A stretch of DNA of 64,000 nucleotides from Morganella morganii H1r (GTDB lineage Bacteria; Pseudomonadota; Gammaproteobacteria; Enterobacterales; Enterobacteriaceae): positions 62,001 through 126,000 of the forward strand of contig NZ_AYMP01000014.1 in assembly GCF_000633515.1 (NCBI RefSeq), in the 5' to 3' direction. Shown here piece by piece: positions 1-9,344 of this stretch (its first letter is position 1; every line of letters starts with the position of its first letter). The notes beneath the pieces were generated by a model. The model did not search any database. It was not told the DNA's origin and saw nothing but the letters and a program-made list of their open reading frames with translations. The translations under genes and the position numbers were made by a program.

Positions 1-15
1 TTTGATGCTTTTCAT
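1..15 (-). CDS. Start of a gene running off the left edge (5 codons visible)
   Basis: On the minus strand an ATG at 15-13 is preceded by a good Shine-Dalgarno (AGGAG, about 6 bases upstream) and reads M-K-S-I-K before leaving the window. The product cannot be recognised from five residues. It would be divergent from the cytochrome b561 gene. Confidence 0.4.
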
Positions 16-399
16 GATGAACTCCTGCTTTTGAATTAGGTTGGTAAGCTGTTTTGCTTTGATGAATGTATCATAGCATTTATGTGATGTTCGTCAACTT
101 TTTTATCAAAAATATTTTTAAATATTAAAATTATTTTTTGATGATATCCGCCGGATCCCGGTTTTCTCTGTACTTTGGTTATAACCCAGTCCAATTCGGT
201 CTTACAAAATTCCGGCATATGGGATTTTTCCGGTTTAATATTTCAGATTCATGTGTAAATGACAGCTAAATTAATCAGTTATTGATTTAATTTGATTGAC
301 TTAAGCAAAATATTTGTCCGATATTGCCGGAAAATTCACGTAAAGTATCCCGCTGTTACTGAAATGTTATCCGTATGGAACAGCAAAGGGTATTTATCA
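16..399. other. AT-rich divergent intergenic region
   Basis: This stretch carries no convincing gene. It is AT-rich (long A/T runs around 100-140 and 235-300) and lies between two divergently oriented starts, so it should hold both promoters. The open frames in it lack ribosome binding sites and resemble nothing known to me. Confidence 0.5.
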
Positions 400-951
400 A
401 TGCAATGGAAAAATAGCGCACAACGGTACGGGCACCTCTCCGTTCTGCTTCACTGGGGTGTGGCGGTTACCGTTTACGGGATGTTTGCGCTGGGGCTGTG
501 GATGGTTTCGCTGGGATACTATGATGTCTGGTATCACCGTGCTCCGGAGATCCACAAAAGTATCGGGATCCTGCTGTTTATTGTGCTGGCTGTCCGCATG
601 ATCTGGCGCTGGATTTCCCCGCCGCCCCCGGCATTAACCACTTACAGCCGGTTTACCCGCATCAGTGCCGCACTGGCGCACTGGCTGCTGTACGGAATGT
701 TGTTTGCCATTCTGATCACCGGCTATTTTATCTCGACGGCAAATGGTCAGGCGGTATCGGTTTTCGGCTGGTTTGATGTACCGGCCACACTGACAGACGG
801 CGCAGGACAGGCAGATACCGCCGGTACGGTTCATCTGTATCTTGCCTGGGCGGTTGTTGTGTTATCGGTGCTGCACGCGCTGGCGGCACTTAAACATCAT
901 TTTGTTGATAAAGACGCCACATTAAAACGTATGCTGGGCATGAAACCCTGA
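400..951 (+). CDS. cybB: Cytochrome b561 (CybB/YceJ family)
   Basis: 183-residue inner-membrane di-haem cytochrome b, predicted to move electrons from the quinol pool. Four hydrophobic segments are visible (roughly residues 15-36, 50-68, 88-110, 145-165). Histidines that can ligate haem occur in HWG near the N-terminus, in EIHKS, in ALAHW and in the C-terminal LHALAALKHH. It closely resembles the E. coli YceJ protein (shared blocks such as YGMFALGLWMV, VFGWFDVPATL, KHHFVDKD). The ATG at 400 was chosen over upstream in-frame starts because it has AAAGGG about 9 bases upstream and gives the family length. yceI follows after 36 bases, the same yceJ-yceI pairing as in E. coli, so they are probably co-transcribed. 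Confidence 0.93.
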   Translation: MQWKNSAQRYGHLSVLLHWGVAVTVYGMFALGLWMVSLGYYDVWYHRAPEIHKSIGILLFIVLAVRMIWRWISPPPPALTTYSRFTRISAALAHWLLYGMLFAILITGYFISTANGQAVSVFGWFDVPATLTDGAGQADTAGTVHLYLAWAVVVLSVLHALAALKHHFVDKDATLKRMLGMKP

Positions 952-987
952 ACGGGCTGCCCGTAATTTTATTATGACGGAGTGAAT

Positions 988-1566
988 ATGATGCTGAAGA
1001 AAGCACTGGTTGGTTTAAGCGCAGGTATGATGCTGCTGGGTTCCGGTGCGGCAATGGCCGATACCTATAAAATTGACAAAGAAGGACAGCACGCCTTTGT
1101 GCAGTTCCGTATTCAGCACCTGGGTTACAGCTGGCTGTACGGGACATTTAAAGATTTCGGCGGTACATTTACCTTTGATAAAGCCGACCCGGCAAAGGAT
1201 AGCGTGGATGTGACCATTAAAACCGGCAGCCTGGATACCAACCACGCTGAGCGTGATAAACATCTGCGCGGCAGTGAATTCCTGAATACCGAAAAAAATC
1301 CGGAAGCAAAATTCGTTTCCACGAAAGTAGAGAAAAAAGGCGATGACTTTATTATCACCGGGGATCTGACCCTGAACGGCGTGACCAATCCGGTGACACT
1401 GGATGCAAAACTGACCGGTGAAGGTCAGGATCCGTGGGGTGGTTACCGCGCCGGTTTTGAAGCCACCGGAAAAGTATCACTGAAAAGCTTTAATATCAAA
1501 GCGGATCTGGGGCCGAAATCTCAGGATGCGGAACTGATTATTTCCGTTGAAGGCGTAAAAATCTGA
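988..1566 (+). CDS. yceI: YceI-family periplasmic lipid-binding protein
   Basis: 192 residues with a clear signal peptide ([23 protein letters not shown], cleavage after AMA) and then a YceI lipocalin-like beta-barrel domain. Family members bind long isoprenoid chains such as polyprenyl-pyrophosphate or quinone in the periplasm, and E. coli YceI is base/osmotically induced. Family blocks seen are [29 protein letters not shown] (start), [15 protein letters not shown] and the C-terminal [13 protein letters not shown]. The start at 988 gives 5-base spacing from GGAG; the GTG at 982 overlaps the Shine-Dalgarno and is unlikely. Second gene of the cybB-yceI pair, followed by a hairpin terminator. 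Confidence 0.95.
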   Translation: MMLKKALVGLSAGMMLLGSGAAMADTYKIDKEGQHAFVQFRIQHLGYSWLYGTFKDFGGTFTFDKADPAKDSVDVTIKTGSLDTNHAERDKHLRGSEFLNTEKNPEAKFVSTKVEKKGDDFIITGDLTLNGVTNPVTLDAKLTGEGQDPWGGYRAGFEATGKVSLKSFNIKADLGPKSQDAELIISVEGVKI

Positions 1567-1595
1567 TTATTTTTTGCAATCTGAATAATTATCGG

Positions 1596-1616
1596 GGCCC
1601 GCAATAGCGGGCCTTA
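1596..1616 (+). terminator. Hairpin terminator after yceI
   Basis: GGCCCGC (1596-1602), loop AATA, GCGGGCC (1607-1613), then TTATTA. The stem is perfect, the U-tract short. Confidence 0.7.
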
Positions 1617-1671
1617 TTAATTTGTGTCACTATCACTTTCAGAGAAAACTCAGGGTATCAGAGGAAAGTGT

Positions 1672-2442
1672 GTGAATAAAAAACTCAGCATATTATTGGT
1701 TATTATTATTGCCGTGGTCTTTGCCGGTGCCGGTTATTATATGGGTACCCGGGATAGCGGTTTTTCTGTCACTGCCGTCAGTCAGGACAGAATGACAACG
1801 CCAAAATCACTTGAAGCGGAGATGATGTCGGAATCCATGCAGTTTATTGAAGTGGTAGGCAAAATTTCCCCGGAAAAATATAAAGATCTGAAAAGTCAGA
1901 TCGGGAATTACAGCACCATGACCCGTGAACAGAAAGTGGCATGGATGAATGATATTACCGGGATGACAGCGGTGTTATTAATTGACCGGATCCCGTATGC
2001 CTCTGATGATGCACTGAATGCTTTTGCTGCAGCGGTAAAAGATCAGGCGGAAGGTTATCTGGTGAAAGATCCGTCAGGACAGCAGTGCTTTAATAACTTT
2101 TTTCCGGCACTGAATAAATTCCCGCAGAATAAAGCGGGGGGAACCTATAATGAAGCGGATATCCGCATGCTGAAAACGGTGAATCTGATTCTGACATCAT
2201 CACTGGAAAACCGGAATACCGGTCATGTCCCTGCACAGGAGGCATACAGGGTACTGGAGAATGTTTACCGGAAGGTGTCAGCGAAATACGGTGATAAGGT
2301 GACATTGCTGAGTGACCTGAATAAAGGCGCGGAAGACCCGGTCATCACCTGCCGGATTGTCGGGGATTTCTATGAGTATTTCACGCAGGAACCCGATAAA
2401 GCCGCTGCTGCAGAGGCACTGCGGATGATTTTGTCTCAGTAA
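1672..2442 (+). CDS. Membrane-anchored protein of unknown function
   Basis: 256 residues, GTG start at 1672 chosen because GAGGAAA lies just upstream; an in-frame start further up at 1624 has no ribosome binding site and would bury the membrane segment. Residues 4-24 form a single hydrophobic segment (ILLVIIIAVVFAGAGYYMG), so the protein is probably an N-terminal signal anchor with a periplasmic, largely helical body. It holds few cysteines and no catalytic motif I can recognise; it ends in an Ala/Glu-rich helix. I do not recognise the family. Codon use is like the neighbouring core genes. Confidence 0.75.
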   Translation: MNKKLSILLVIIIAVVFAGAGYYMGTRDSGFSVTAVSQDRMTTPKSLEAEMMSESMQFIEVVGKISPEKYKDLKSQIGNYSTMTREQKVAWMNDITGMTAVLLIDRIPYASDDALNAFAAAVKDQAEGYLVKDPSGQQCFNNFFPALNKFPQNKAGGTYNEADIRMLKTVNLILTSSLENRNTGHVPAQEAYRVLENVYRKVSAKYGDKVTLLSDLNKGAEDPVITCRIVGDFYEYFTQEPDKAAAAEALRMILSQ

Positions 2443-2909
2443 TATTATGCGGCGGACAGAAGCGAAAATGTGCAAATCGTGCGATTTTTTGTGTCCGGAT
2501 GAAAAACCAACACATTTCAGTAAAACACGATACTTGATTTAATAATCCGGAAATGTAAACAGAAAATACTCTTATACCCGAAAATGAACCTGACAGGCGA
2601 ATAATCAGGTTTTTTTTCGCGTATTATTCTTTTATGTATTTGGTATCTGTTGCTGAGAGGGTGGCATTCAGTTTCAAAACAGACAGCGGATATTACTTTG
2701 ATATCCGCACATTCCGTTATATTCATTTGCTGAGCATCATAAACTGACAAGTAAGTTACATATTTTATGGAGTTCAGCCAATGTTTTGTTTCCGTTTATA
2801 TGACTTTCAGTTTTCCCCTGTAATATTTCACTTACCGTTACTTTTATAGTGATTCGGGCTATTCTGTGCGCAATATTTTTCGGATTAACTTCATTACCGG
2901 GGTATTTTG
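2443..2909. other. Gene-free region upstream of emrA
   Basis: 467 bases with no supported gene. It contains a short AAATCG/CGATTT hairpin with T-run near 2474-2489 that could end the preceding gene and a separate terminator-like hairpin at 2587-2618. The part just upstream of emrA is AT-rich. No gene for the usual regulator MprA/EmrR is present. Confidence 0.5.
2587..2618 (+). terminator. Orphan intrinsic-terminator-like hairpin
   Basis: AACCTGA (2587-2593) pairs with TCAGGTT (2605-2611), followed by seven further T residues. It sits about 145 bases after the previous stop codon and 290 before emrA, with another hairpin between it and that stop codon. Confidence 0.55.
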
Positions 2910-4100
2910 ATGGACAACACATCAGCGCAGTCTTCTGCTGCCCAGCCTGCTGACAAAAAAACATCGTCATCCAGTTCTGCCAAACGCAAAATCTGGCTTG
3001 CGGGAACGTCACTACTCTTTATTGTGCTGCTGGCCGGCTATCTTATTTACTGGTTTATGGTACTGCGTTATCAGGAATATACCGATGACGCTTACGTAGT
3101 GGGCCTGCAGGTCCCGATCGTCGCACAAACCACCGGTAATGTGACACAGGTGAATTTTGAGAATACCGATCTGGTGCATGCCGGTGATGTGCTGGTGGTG
3201 CTGGATAAAACCAATGCCGAACTGGCTTACGCGCAGGCACGTCATGATCTGGCGGCCACGGTTCGCCAGACTCAGGAGCTCTATTTTAACCGCGACCAGC
3301 TCGGTGCGGTTATCGCTCAGAAACAAGTGATGCTGAATCAGGCGCAGAATGATTATGCCCGCCGAAGTGTGTTAGGACAGCGGGGGACTATCTCCAAAGA
3401 AGATTTACAGCACTCACGCGAAGCGGTTGAAGAGGCGCAGGCATCCCTGAATGCCTCTGTGCAGCAGCTGAATGCCACCAAAGCATTACTGAAAAATACT
3501 GCGCTGGCGGATCAGCCTGCGGTATTACAGGCGGCGGATAAAGTCCGCGATGCCTGGATTAGCTTACAGCGCACTGAAATCCGCAGTCCGTATACCGGCT
3601 ATGTTTCCCGCCGTAATGTGCAGGTCGGGGCTCAGGTCAGCCCGAGTGCCTCGCTGATGGCAATTGTGCCGGTTGAGCCGGTCTGGATTGATGCTAACTT
3701 TAAGGAAACGCAGCTCAGCAGTGTGCGGATCGGGCAGCCGGTCACCATTACCAGTGATTTTTACGGCGACAAAGTCATCTTTAACGGCACTGTCGCCGGG
3801 CTGGATATGGGTACCGGCAGTGCTTTCTCCCTGCTGCCTGCGCAAAACGCCACCGGTAACTGGATCAAAGTGGTGCAGCGTCTTCCGGTACGGGTAGAGC
3901 TTGATCCGCAGCAGGTTGCCAAATATCCGCTGCGTATCGGTCTGTCGATGAACGTGACCATTGAAACCAAAAATACCGACGGTCCGGTGCTGGCGAATGT
4001 GCAGCGCGATACCCCGGCCTTTAAGAGTGATGTGCTGATCCCGGATCTGGCTCCGGTCAATGCGGTGATTGCACATATCATTGCCGATAACGCCAGTTAA
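2910..4100 (+). CDS. emrA: Multidrug efflux membrane-fusion protein EmrA
   Basis: 396-residue HlyD/EmrA-type periplasmic adaptor that joins the EmrB transporter to an outer-membrane channel such as TolC. A Ser-rich cytoplasmic N-terminus (residues 5-25) is followed by one membrane segment (about 30-50), then a biotinyl-lipoyl half-motif starting YTDDAYVVGLQVPIVAQTTG, a long alpha-helical hairpin (about 100-205, many A/Q/E) and the second barrel half (IRSPYTGYVSRRNVQVGAQVSP). The start at ATG 2910 is preferred over the adjacent TTG at 2907. emrB follows after 18 bases, so the two form an operon. The MarR-type repressor gene that precedes emrAB in E. coli is absent here. Confidence 0.93.
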   Translation: MDNTSAQSSAAQPADKKTSSSSSAKRKIWLAGTSLLFIVLLAGYLIYWFMVLRYQEYTDDAYVVGLQVPIVAQTTGNVTQVNFENTDLVHAGDVLVVLDKTNAELAYAQARHDLAATVRQTQELYFNRDQLGAVIAQKQVMLNQAQNDYARRSVLGQRGTISKEDLQHSREAVEEAQASLNASVQQLNATKALLKNTALADQPAVLQAADKVRDAWISLQRTEIRSPYTGYVSRRNVQVGAQVSPSASLMAIVPVEPVWIDANFKETQLSSVRIGQPVTITSDFYGDKVIFNGTVAGLDMGTGSAFSLLPAQNATGNWIKVVQRLPVRVELDPQQVAKYPLRIGLSMNVTIETKNTDGPVLANVQRDTPAFKSDVLIPDLAPVNAVIAHIIADNAS

Positions 4101-4118
4101 TCCGCGCGGGGCTTTATT

Positions 4119-5636
4119 GTGGCTAATCAACCGTTAACAGGCATAAAACTGGTCTGGGCGACCATCGCACTGTCGATGGCCACCTTTATGCAGGTGCTGG
4201 ATTCTACCATTGCCAACGTGGCGATCCCGACCATTTCCGGCGATCTCGGTGCCTCTGTCTCACAGGGCACCTGGGTTATTACCTCGTTCGGGGTATCCAA
4301 CGCGATTTCCATTGCCATCACCGGCTTTCTGGCAAAACGTTTCGGGGAAGTGCGGGTGTTTATCTGGTCCACCGGGCTGTTTACCCTGACCTCACTGCTG
4401 TGCGGGTTGTCAGAAAGCCTGGAAATGCTGATTTTCTTCCGCGTGTTACAGGGCGGGGTGGCCGGGCCGATAATCCCGCTTTCACAAAGCCTGCTGCTGA
4501 AAAGTTATCCGCCTGCCAAACAGAATACCGCGCTGGCACTCTGGTCGATGACCATCATTCTGGCGCCGGTGTTCGGGCCGATTATGGGTGGCTATATCAG
4601 TGATAATTTCCACTGGGGCTGGATTTTCTTTATCAACGTCCCTATCGGTATTGCGGTGGTGATTGTCAGTCTGATGCTGCTGCGCGGTATGGAATCGAAG
4701 GTGACAAAGGTTCCGCTCAATGTGATTGGCTTGTCGCTGCTGGTGGTCGGGATCGGCTGCCTGCAAATTTTGCTGGATAAAGGGAAAGATCTCGGCTGGC
4801 TGGAATCGGATGAAATTGTCGCATTGGCGATTATTGCTGCTGTTGCGCTGGTCTTCCTGGTGATCTGGGAGCTGACAGATAAAAACCCGATTGTCGAGCT
4901 GTCGCTGTTTAAGTCGCGTAACTTTACCATCGGCACACTGTCGGTCAGTCTGGCGTATATGGTCTATTTCGGCGCGATTGTACTGCTGCCGCAGCTGCTG
5001 CAGGAAGTCTACGGCTATACTGCGGAATGGGCGGGGCTGGCGCTGGCACCTATCGGGCTGGTGCCGATACTGATTTCCGCGTTTGTCGGTAAAATCTCCA
5101 ATGTGGTGGATTTGCGCTGGATTGTAACCTTTAGTTTCGTGGTGTATTCCGTCTGCTTCTACTGGCGCGCTTATACCTTTGAGCCGCAGATGGGGTTCTA
5201 CGCCTCTGTCTGGCCGCAGCTGGTACAGGGTTTTGCGGTGGCCTGTTTCTTTATGCCGCTTACCACCATCACGCTTTCCGGTCTGCCGCCGGAGAAACTG
5301 GCTTCCGCCTCCGCACTGGCCAACTTCTTCCGGACACTGGCAGGCTCTATCGGGACATCGATCACCACCACGCTGTGGAGTCGTCGCGAATCGTTACATC
5401 ATTCTCAGCTGACGGAATCCATTACCGCGTATAATCCGGAATCGGTACAGATGTATCAGGAGATGGCGCAGCACGGGTTATCAGAAGCGCAGACCTCTGC
5501 GTATCTGGCGAAGGAAATCACCGCGCAGGGCCTGATTATCAGTGCCAATGAGATTTTCTGGCTCTCCGGCGGGGTCTTTATCGGATTGATTGTCCTGATC
5601 TGGTTTGCCCGGCCGCCGTTTGCCACAAAATCCTGA
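4119..5636 (+). CDS. emrB: Multidrug efflux MFS transporter EmrB (DHA2 family)
   Basis: 505-residue, 14-helix proton-driven drug exporter of the inner membrane. Family signatures include the N-terminal FMQVLDSTIANVAIPTIS (motif D1-like) and TWVITSFGVSNAI, the GxLAKRFGEVRVF loop, and the motif C region ALWSMTIILAPVFGPIMGGYIS. GTG start at 4119, 18 bases after emrA. In E. coli the EmrAB-TolC pump exports uncouplers such as CCCP and nalidixic acid; substrates here are inferred from that. The gene is full length. Confidence 0.93.
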   Translation: MANQPLTGIKLVWATIALSMATFMQVLDSTIANVAIPTISGDLGASVSQGTWVITSFGVSNAISIAITGFLAKRFGEVRVFIWSTGLFTLTSLLCGLSESLEMLIFFRVLQGGVAGPIIPLSQSLLLKSYPPAKQNTALALWSMTIILAPVFGPIMGGYISDNFHWGWIFFINVPIGIAVVIVSLMLLRGMESKVTKVPLNVIGLSLLVVGIGCLQILLDKGKDLGWLESDEIVALAIIAAVALVFLVIWELTDKNPIVELSLFKSRNFTIGTLSVSLAYMVYFGAIVLLPQLLQEVYGYTAEWAGLALAPIGLVPILISAFVGKISNVVDLRWIVTFSFVVYSVCFYWRAYTFEPQMGFYASVWPQLVQGFAVACFFMPLTTITLSGLPPEKLASASALANFFRTLAGSIGTSITTTLWSRRESLHHSQLTESITAYNPESVQMYQEMAQHGLSEAQTSAYLAKEITAQGLIISANEIFWLSGGVFIGLIVLIWFARPPFATKS

Positions 5637-5708
5637 TAAGGACTACAGTAATAAGGAAGGGTAACCGGTAAATCGCCGGTTGCCGGACGTAATGAAAAGG
5701 GGTTTTTC

Positions 5709-6788
5709 ATGACATTTAAGCGAATTATACTTGCCGGTGCGGTCGCGTCGGCCACATTACTGACTGCTCAGATTGCTTCTGCCTGCACCCGGCTGGTGTA
5801 TCTCGGGGATGATGCTCAGGTGATCACCGCCCGGTCAATGGACTGGAAAAGTGATGTCGGTACCAATTTATGGATTTTCCCGCAGGGGATGGCGCGTGAT
5901 GGTGCCGCCGGGCCGAATTCCGTGAAATGGGTGTCAAAATACGGCAGTGTGGTGGCTTCCGGCTATGATGTTGCCACGACTGACGGTATTAATGAAAAGG
6001 GATTGTCCGCAAACCTGCTGTGGCTGGTGGAATCCGTGTATCCGACACCGGAAAGCAACAAACCGACCCTGAGTATCTCGGCCTGGGCACAATATGTGCT
6101 GGATAACTACGCAACTGTTGAAGAAGCGGTTACCGCACTGGAAAAAGAGCCGTTTGCGGTCATAACCGATAAAGTACCCGGCGAAGAGCGCCTGGCGACA
6201 CTGCACCTTTCATTATCTGATGCCTCCGGTGACAGCGCCATTATTGAATATATTGATGGTAAGCAGGTGATTCATCACAGCCGCAAATATCAGGTGATGA
6301 CCAACTCTCCGGTATTCAGCGAGCAGCTGGCACTGGACAGCTACTGGCAGCAAATCAACGGCACTGTGATGCTGCCGGGCACCAACCGCTCTGCTGACCG
6401 TTTTGCGCGCGGGTCTTTCTATATTAATGCGATTCCGAAAGCGACCACGCCGAATAAAGCGGTGGCGTCGGTGTTCAGTGTGATCCGCAATGTATCTGTG
6501 CCGTTCGGGCTGAATACCGAAGAGGAGCCGAATATCTCCTCCACCCGCTGGCGCACGGTGGTCGATCACAAACGTCAGATTTATTTCTTTGAATCAGCGC
6601 TGACACCGAATGTCTTCTGGGTTGATCTGAAAAAAGTGGATTTCAGCAAAGAAAACGGCAAAGTGAAGAAACTGGATTTGGGGCCGGAACAGCAAAATAT
6701 TTATTCCGGTGATGTGGCAGGTGATTTCACGGATGCCAAACCGTTTGTCTTTCAGGGGATAAACGAAGTTATCGCCCGTCAGAAATAA
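5709..6788 (+). CDS. Periplasmic choloylglycine hydrolase / penicillin V acylase family (Ntn hydrolase)
   Basis: 359 residues. A signal peptide (residues 1-25) ends ...AQIASA followed directly by Cys26, so signal cleavage would expose the N-terminal nucleophile cysteine of the family (CTRLVYLGDDAQVITARSMDW). Other family residues are visible: the Arg and Asp in ARSMDW, the NEKGLSANLLWL block, the MTNSP block with the conserved Asn, and R in NVSVPFG/SSTRWR. Members hydrolyse linear amide bonds (bile salts, penicillin V or acyl-homoserine lactones). Gram-negative members of this type are periplasmic; substrate cannot be told from sequence. RBS AAAAGGGG precedes the ATG at 5709. It lies between emrB and tehB on the same strand. 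Confidence 0.88.
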   Translation: MTFKRIILAGAVASATLLTAQIASACTRLVYLGDDAQVITARSMDWKSDVGTNLWIFPQGMARDGAAGPNSVKWVSKYGSVVASGYDVATTDGINEKGLSANLLWLVESVYPTPESNKPTLSISAWAQYVLDNYATVEEAVTALEKEPFAVITDKVPGEERLATLHLSLSDASGDSAIIEYIDGKQVIHHSRKYQVMTNSPVFSEQLALDSYWQQINGTVMLPGTNRSADRFARGSFYINAIPKATTPNKAVASVFSVIRNVSVPFGLNTEEEPNISSTRWRTVVDHKRQIYFFESALTPNVFWVDLKKVDFSKENGKVKKLDLGPEQQNIYSGDVAGDFTDAKPFVFQGINEVIARQK

Positions 6789-6794
6789 AAACCA

Positions 6795-6857
6795 TTTACG
6801 CCTCACCGGAAAGGATATAAGATGTATTTAAAATGCATCTTTAAGGTGAGGCGTAAA
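6795..6857. repeat. Perfect 13-bp inverted repeat bracketing the NsrR-like site and covering the tehB ribosome binding site
   Basis: TTTACGCCTCACC (6795-6807) and GGTGAGGCGTAAA (6845-6857) are exact reverse complements. The 37-base interval contains the inner palindrome at 6819-6841. The right arm includes the tehB Shine-Dalgarno and ends immediately before its ATG, so in a transcript reading through from the upstream gene the RBS could be sequestered. Confidence 0.85.
6819..6841. promoter_or_regulatory. NsrR-type operator upstream of tehB
   Basis: An 11-1-11 palindrome, left arm AAGATGTATTT and right arm AAATGCATCTT, with a single mismatch between arms. It matches the NsrR consensus (AAGATGyATTT) that I recall for enterobacteria; tehB is a known NsrR target in E. 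coli. A TATAAG -10-like element at 6816-6821 overlaps it, consistent with repression. Confidence 0.8.
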
Positions 6858-7721
6858 ATGGAAAATGTAGTCTGCTATAAAACCCTGCCGGTCTGGCAAA
6901 AAAACACTATCCCGATGGCCTTTATGGATCGCCATAATACGGCGGAAGGTACGTGGGCACAGCTGACTGTTCTGGCGGGTGAGATGGATTTTGTCGTTTT
7001 CGGTGACAACGGCGAAGAGACCCGCTACCATTTTGATACCGCACATCAGCCTCCGCGCCTTGATCCACAGGTGTGGCACAAAATTGAATCTGTCAGTGAT
7101 GATATTTCCTGTCAGCTTGCCTTCTGGTGTCTGCCTGAAGATGAATTCTATAAAATCCACGGACTGACCCGTCCGCATTCTGAAGTCCGTGAACTGGTGA
7201 CAATGACCAAACCGGGTAAAACACTCGATTTAGGCTCCGGACGCGGGCGCAACAGCTTTTTCCTGGCACAGCTCGGTTATGATGTGACGGCCGCAGATAT
7301 TAATCCGCAGCATATTCAGGCGATTGAAGATGTGAAAGCCGCAGCCGGGATCAGCAATATCCGCACTCAGGTGTATGACATCAACCAGCATGCGTTACAG
7401 GATGATTACGACATCATTATCTCCACAGTCGTGCTGATGTTCCTGAAAAGAGAGAATATTGCCGCGATCATCGCTGATATGCAGGCGCATACCCGCCCGG
7501 ACGGGTATAACCTGATTGTCTGCCCGGTGGAAACAGAGAATATGCCGTATGACGAACTGCCGTTTGACTGCTTCCTGAAACCGGGCGAGTTATCCGGCTA
7601 TTATGCGGACTGGGACATTCTGAAATACAACGAAAACCCGGGACATCTGCACCGCACTGATGCGGCGGGCAACCGGATCAGGCTGAATTTCGCCACGCTG
7701 ATTGCCCGCAAAAAAGCCTGA
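6858..7721 (+). CDS. tehB: TehB tellurite-resistance methyltransferase, long form
   Basis: 287 residues, cytoplasmic SAM-dependent methyltransferase. The N-terminal 90 residues form the cupin-like DUF1971 domain (LPVWQKNTIPMAFMDRHNTAEGTWAQLTVLAGEM...), found in the longer Haemophilus-type TehB and absent from the short E. coli form. The C-terminal Rossmann domain has motif I LDLGSGRGRNSFFLAQLGYDV and AADINPQHI. The start at ATG 6858 is set by the AAGGTGAGG Shine-Dalgarno; an upstream in-frame ATG at 6822 lies inside the NsrR palindrome. The gene is likely derepressed by nitric oxide. It is convergent with clcA, 6 bases apart. Confidence 0.92.
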   Translation: MENVVCYKTLPVWQKNTIPMAFMDRHNTAEGTWAQLTVLAGEMDFVVFGDNGEETRYHFDTAHQPPRLDPQVWHKIESVSDDISCQLAFWCLPEDEFYKIHGLTRPHSEVRELVTMTKPGKTLDLGSGRGRNSFFLAQLGYDVTAADINPQHIQAIEDVKAAAGISNIRTQVYDINQHALQDDYDIIISTVVLMFLKRENIAAIIADMQAHTRPDGYNLIVCPVETENMPYDELPFDCFLKPGELSGYYADWDILKYNENPGHLHRTDAAGNRIRLNFATLIARKKA

Positions 7722-7727
7722 TTAATA

Positions 7728-9128
7728 TTACCCTCGCGGCGCGTCACCGGTTTTTTCCGGCGGCGTGCCGTTCTGCATCAGGATCCGCTCCAGCAGCACT
7801 GAATACAGCGGACGCCCGCCCAGATACTGCGCCAGCAGTGTTGCGCCCAGACACGTGATAATCATCGGCAGGATCAGCTGATAGTTATCTGTCATCTCCA
7901 GTACCAGCACAATACCGGTCAGCGGTGCGCGGACGGTGGCGGCAAAGAGTGCTCCCATCCCGGCAATGGCAAATGTCGCCGGTTCAATCTGATACTGCGG
8001 AAACAACAGCATGGCGGCATAGCCGAAGAAGCTGCCGAACAGTGTGCCGAGTGCGAGTGTCGGTGCGAAGATCCCGCCGGGTGCACCGGAACTGAAGCAG
8101 ATAACTGTGGTGAGCACGCGGAACAGGAAGATCATCAGAATACCGGTCAGGGAATAGTGCAGCGCGGCAACATCAGGGATCACCGCAAACCCGCCGCCGG
8201 TCACCTGCGGCCAGTACAGCCCGGCAATGCCGCATAATCCGCCAATCAGCCCGCCGGTGGCAACAAAACGGGATGTTTTGTCCTGATAAAAGCGGCGGAA
8301 CTGTGTCTGCATGGTGAGCAGAAAGCGGTTAAACATGACACCAATCACACCGAAAACCATTCCCAGCACCAGATAGAGCCAGAGGGTATTGAGCGGGGCG
8401 GCATGGTATTTGCCGATATCCAGAATTGGTGCACCGCTGTTAAAGGTCTGAAAAACAATGCTCGACATGATCACGCCGATAAAAACGGCTTTGATGGAAA
8501 TCAGGCTGTAACGGAACTGCGGACGCATTTCCTCGATGATAAACAGGATCCCCGCGAGCGGCGCGTTAAATGCGGCGGTCAGACCGGCGGCGGCACCGGT
8601 GGCCAGCAATGCGTGGCGGGATTCTTTGTTTTCCACCCCGGCCAGCGCGCTGACCAGTCCGCTGATATTCGCCCCTAATTGTACGGTCGGGCCTTCACGT
8701 CCCAGCACCATACCGGAGCCGAGCGTGCCCAGCCCGCCGATAAATTTCACCGGCAGCACCCGCCACCAGCGTACCGGGCGGACATCCTGCAATGCCCCTT
8801 CAATTTCCGGGATCCCCGACCCGCCGGATTCCGGCGAAAAACGCCGCACCAGCCAGTAGCCTGACATGGCCAGCAGGGCGGAAACAATAAACATCAGCGG
8901 GATCAGAATACCTTTATTTTCTGTCAGTGCAGTCAGCGAGCTGACCCGGTATTCACCGACCCAATTGACCCCGCGTTCAAACAGTACACCGGTAAAACCG
9001 GCGAGTGCGCCGACGGCAGCCGCCAGCAGCAGGACAGTAACAGGGGCAAGGTTGCGTTCTTTAAGGCGTTTGAGCACACGATAACGGCGTTTAAGCGTGG
9101 CTGTCGTATGCGGTAAAGCATCAGACAT
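7728..9128 (-). CDS. clcA: H+/Cl- exchange transporter ClcA
   Basis: 466-residue CLC-family antiporter of the inner membrane that exchanges two Cl- for one H+ and supports extreme acid resistance in E. coli. Selectivity motifs are present in order: [25 protein letters not shown] (with the gating Glu of GREGP), [15 protein letters not shown], and [14 protein letters not shown]. The proton-pathway Glu of [11 protein letters not shown] is also present. No C-terminal CBS domains, as in E. coli ClcA. ATG at 9128. It is divergent from the AGCS symporter across a 216-base region. Confidence 0.95.
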   Translation of the reverse strand: MSDALPHTTATLKRRYRVLKRLKERNLAPVTVLLLAAAVGALAGFTGVLFERGVNWVGEYRVSSLTALTENKGILIPLMFIVSALLAMSGYWLVRRFSPESGGSGIPEIEGALQDVRPVRWWRVLPVKFIGGLGTLGSGMVLGREGPTVQLGANISGLVSALAGVENKESRHALLATGAAAGLTAAFNAPLAGILFIIEEMRPQFRYSLISIKAVFIGVIMSSIVFQTFNSGAPILDIGKYHAAPLNTLWLYLVLGMVFGVIGVMFNRFLLTMQTQFRRFYQDKTSRFVATGGLIGGLCGIAGLYWPQVTGGGFAVIPDVAALHYSLTGILMIFLFRVLTTVICFSSGAPGGIFAPTLALGTLFGSFFGYAAMLLFPQYQIEPATFAIAGMGALFAATVRAPLTGIVLVLEMTDNYQLILPMIITCLGATLLAQYLGGRPLYSVLLERILMQNGTPPEKTGDAPRG

Positions 9129-9344
9129 GGCTGGACATGATCCATTTCAGATAAAAATTAGTCGCTATTTTAATTCAATTTGTGACAAGTGACACCCTTC
9201 ACAGATTCAAAAATCCAACGCAAATCCGGACATTTTTTGTTCGCATTCCCGGCATTTTTCCGCTTTAGTAATAAATGATAAATAAATGTTACATATATGT
9301 ACTGCGTAAAATAAAAAAGTAACAGGGCCGGTCAGGAGGCGTGA

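Noticed and set aside
36-218. 60-codon minus-strand frame near the left edge
   Set aside because: No RBS, AT-rich, no recognisable product; lies between two divergent starts.
2490-2618. Small RNA gene ending at the orphan hairpin
   Set aside because: A terminator-like hairpin exists, but no clear promoter and no recognised sRNA sequence, so only the hairpin is reported.
3564-4130. Antisense frame of 188 codons across emrA
   Set aside because: Mirror of the emrA coding sequence; no independent support.
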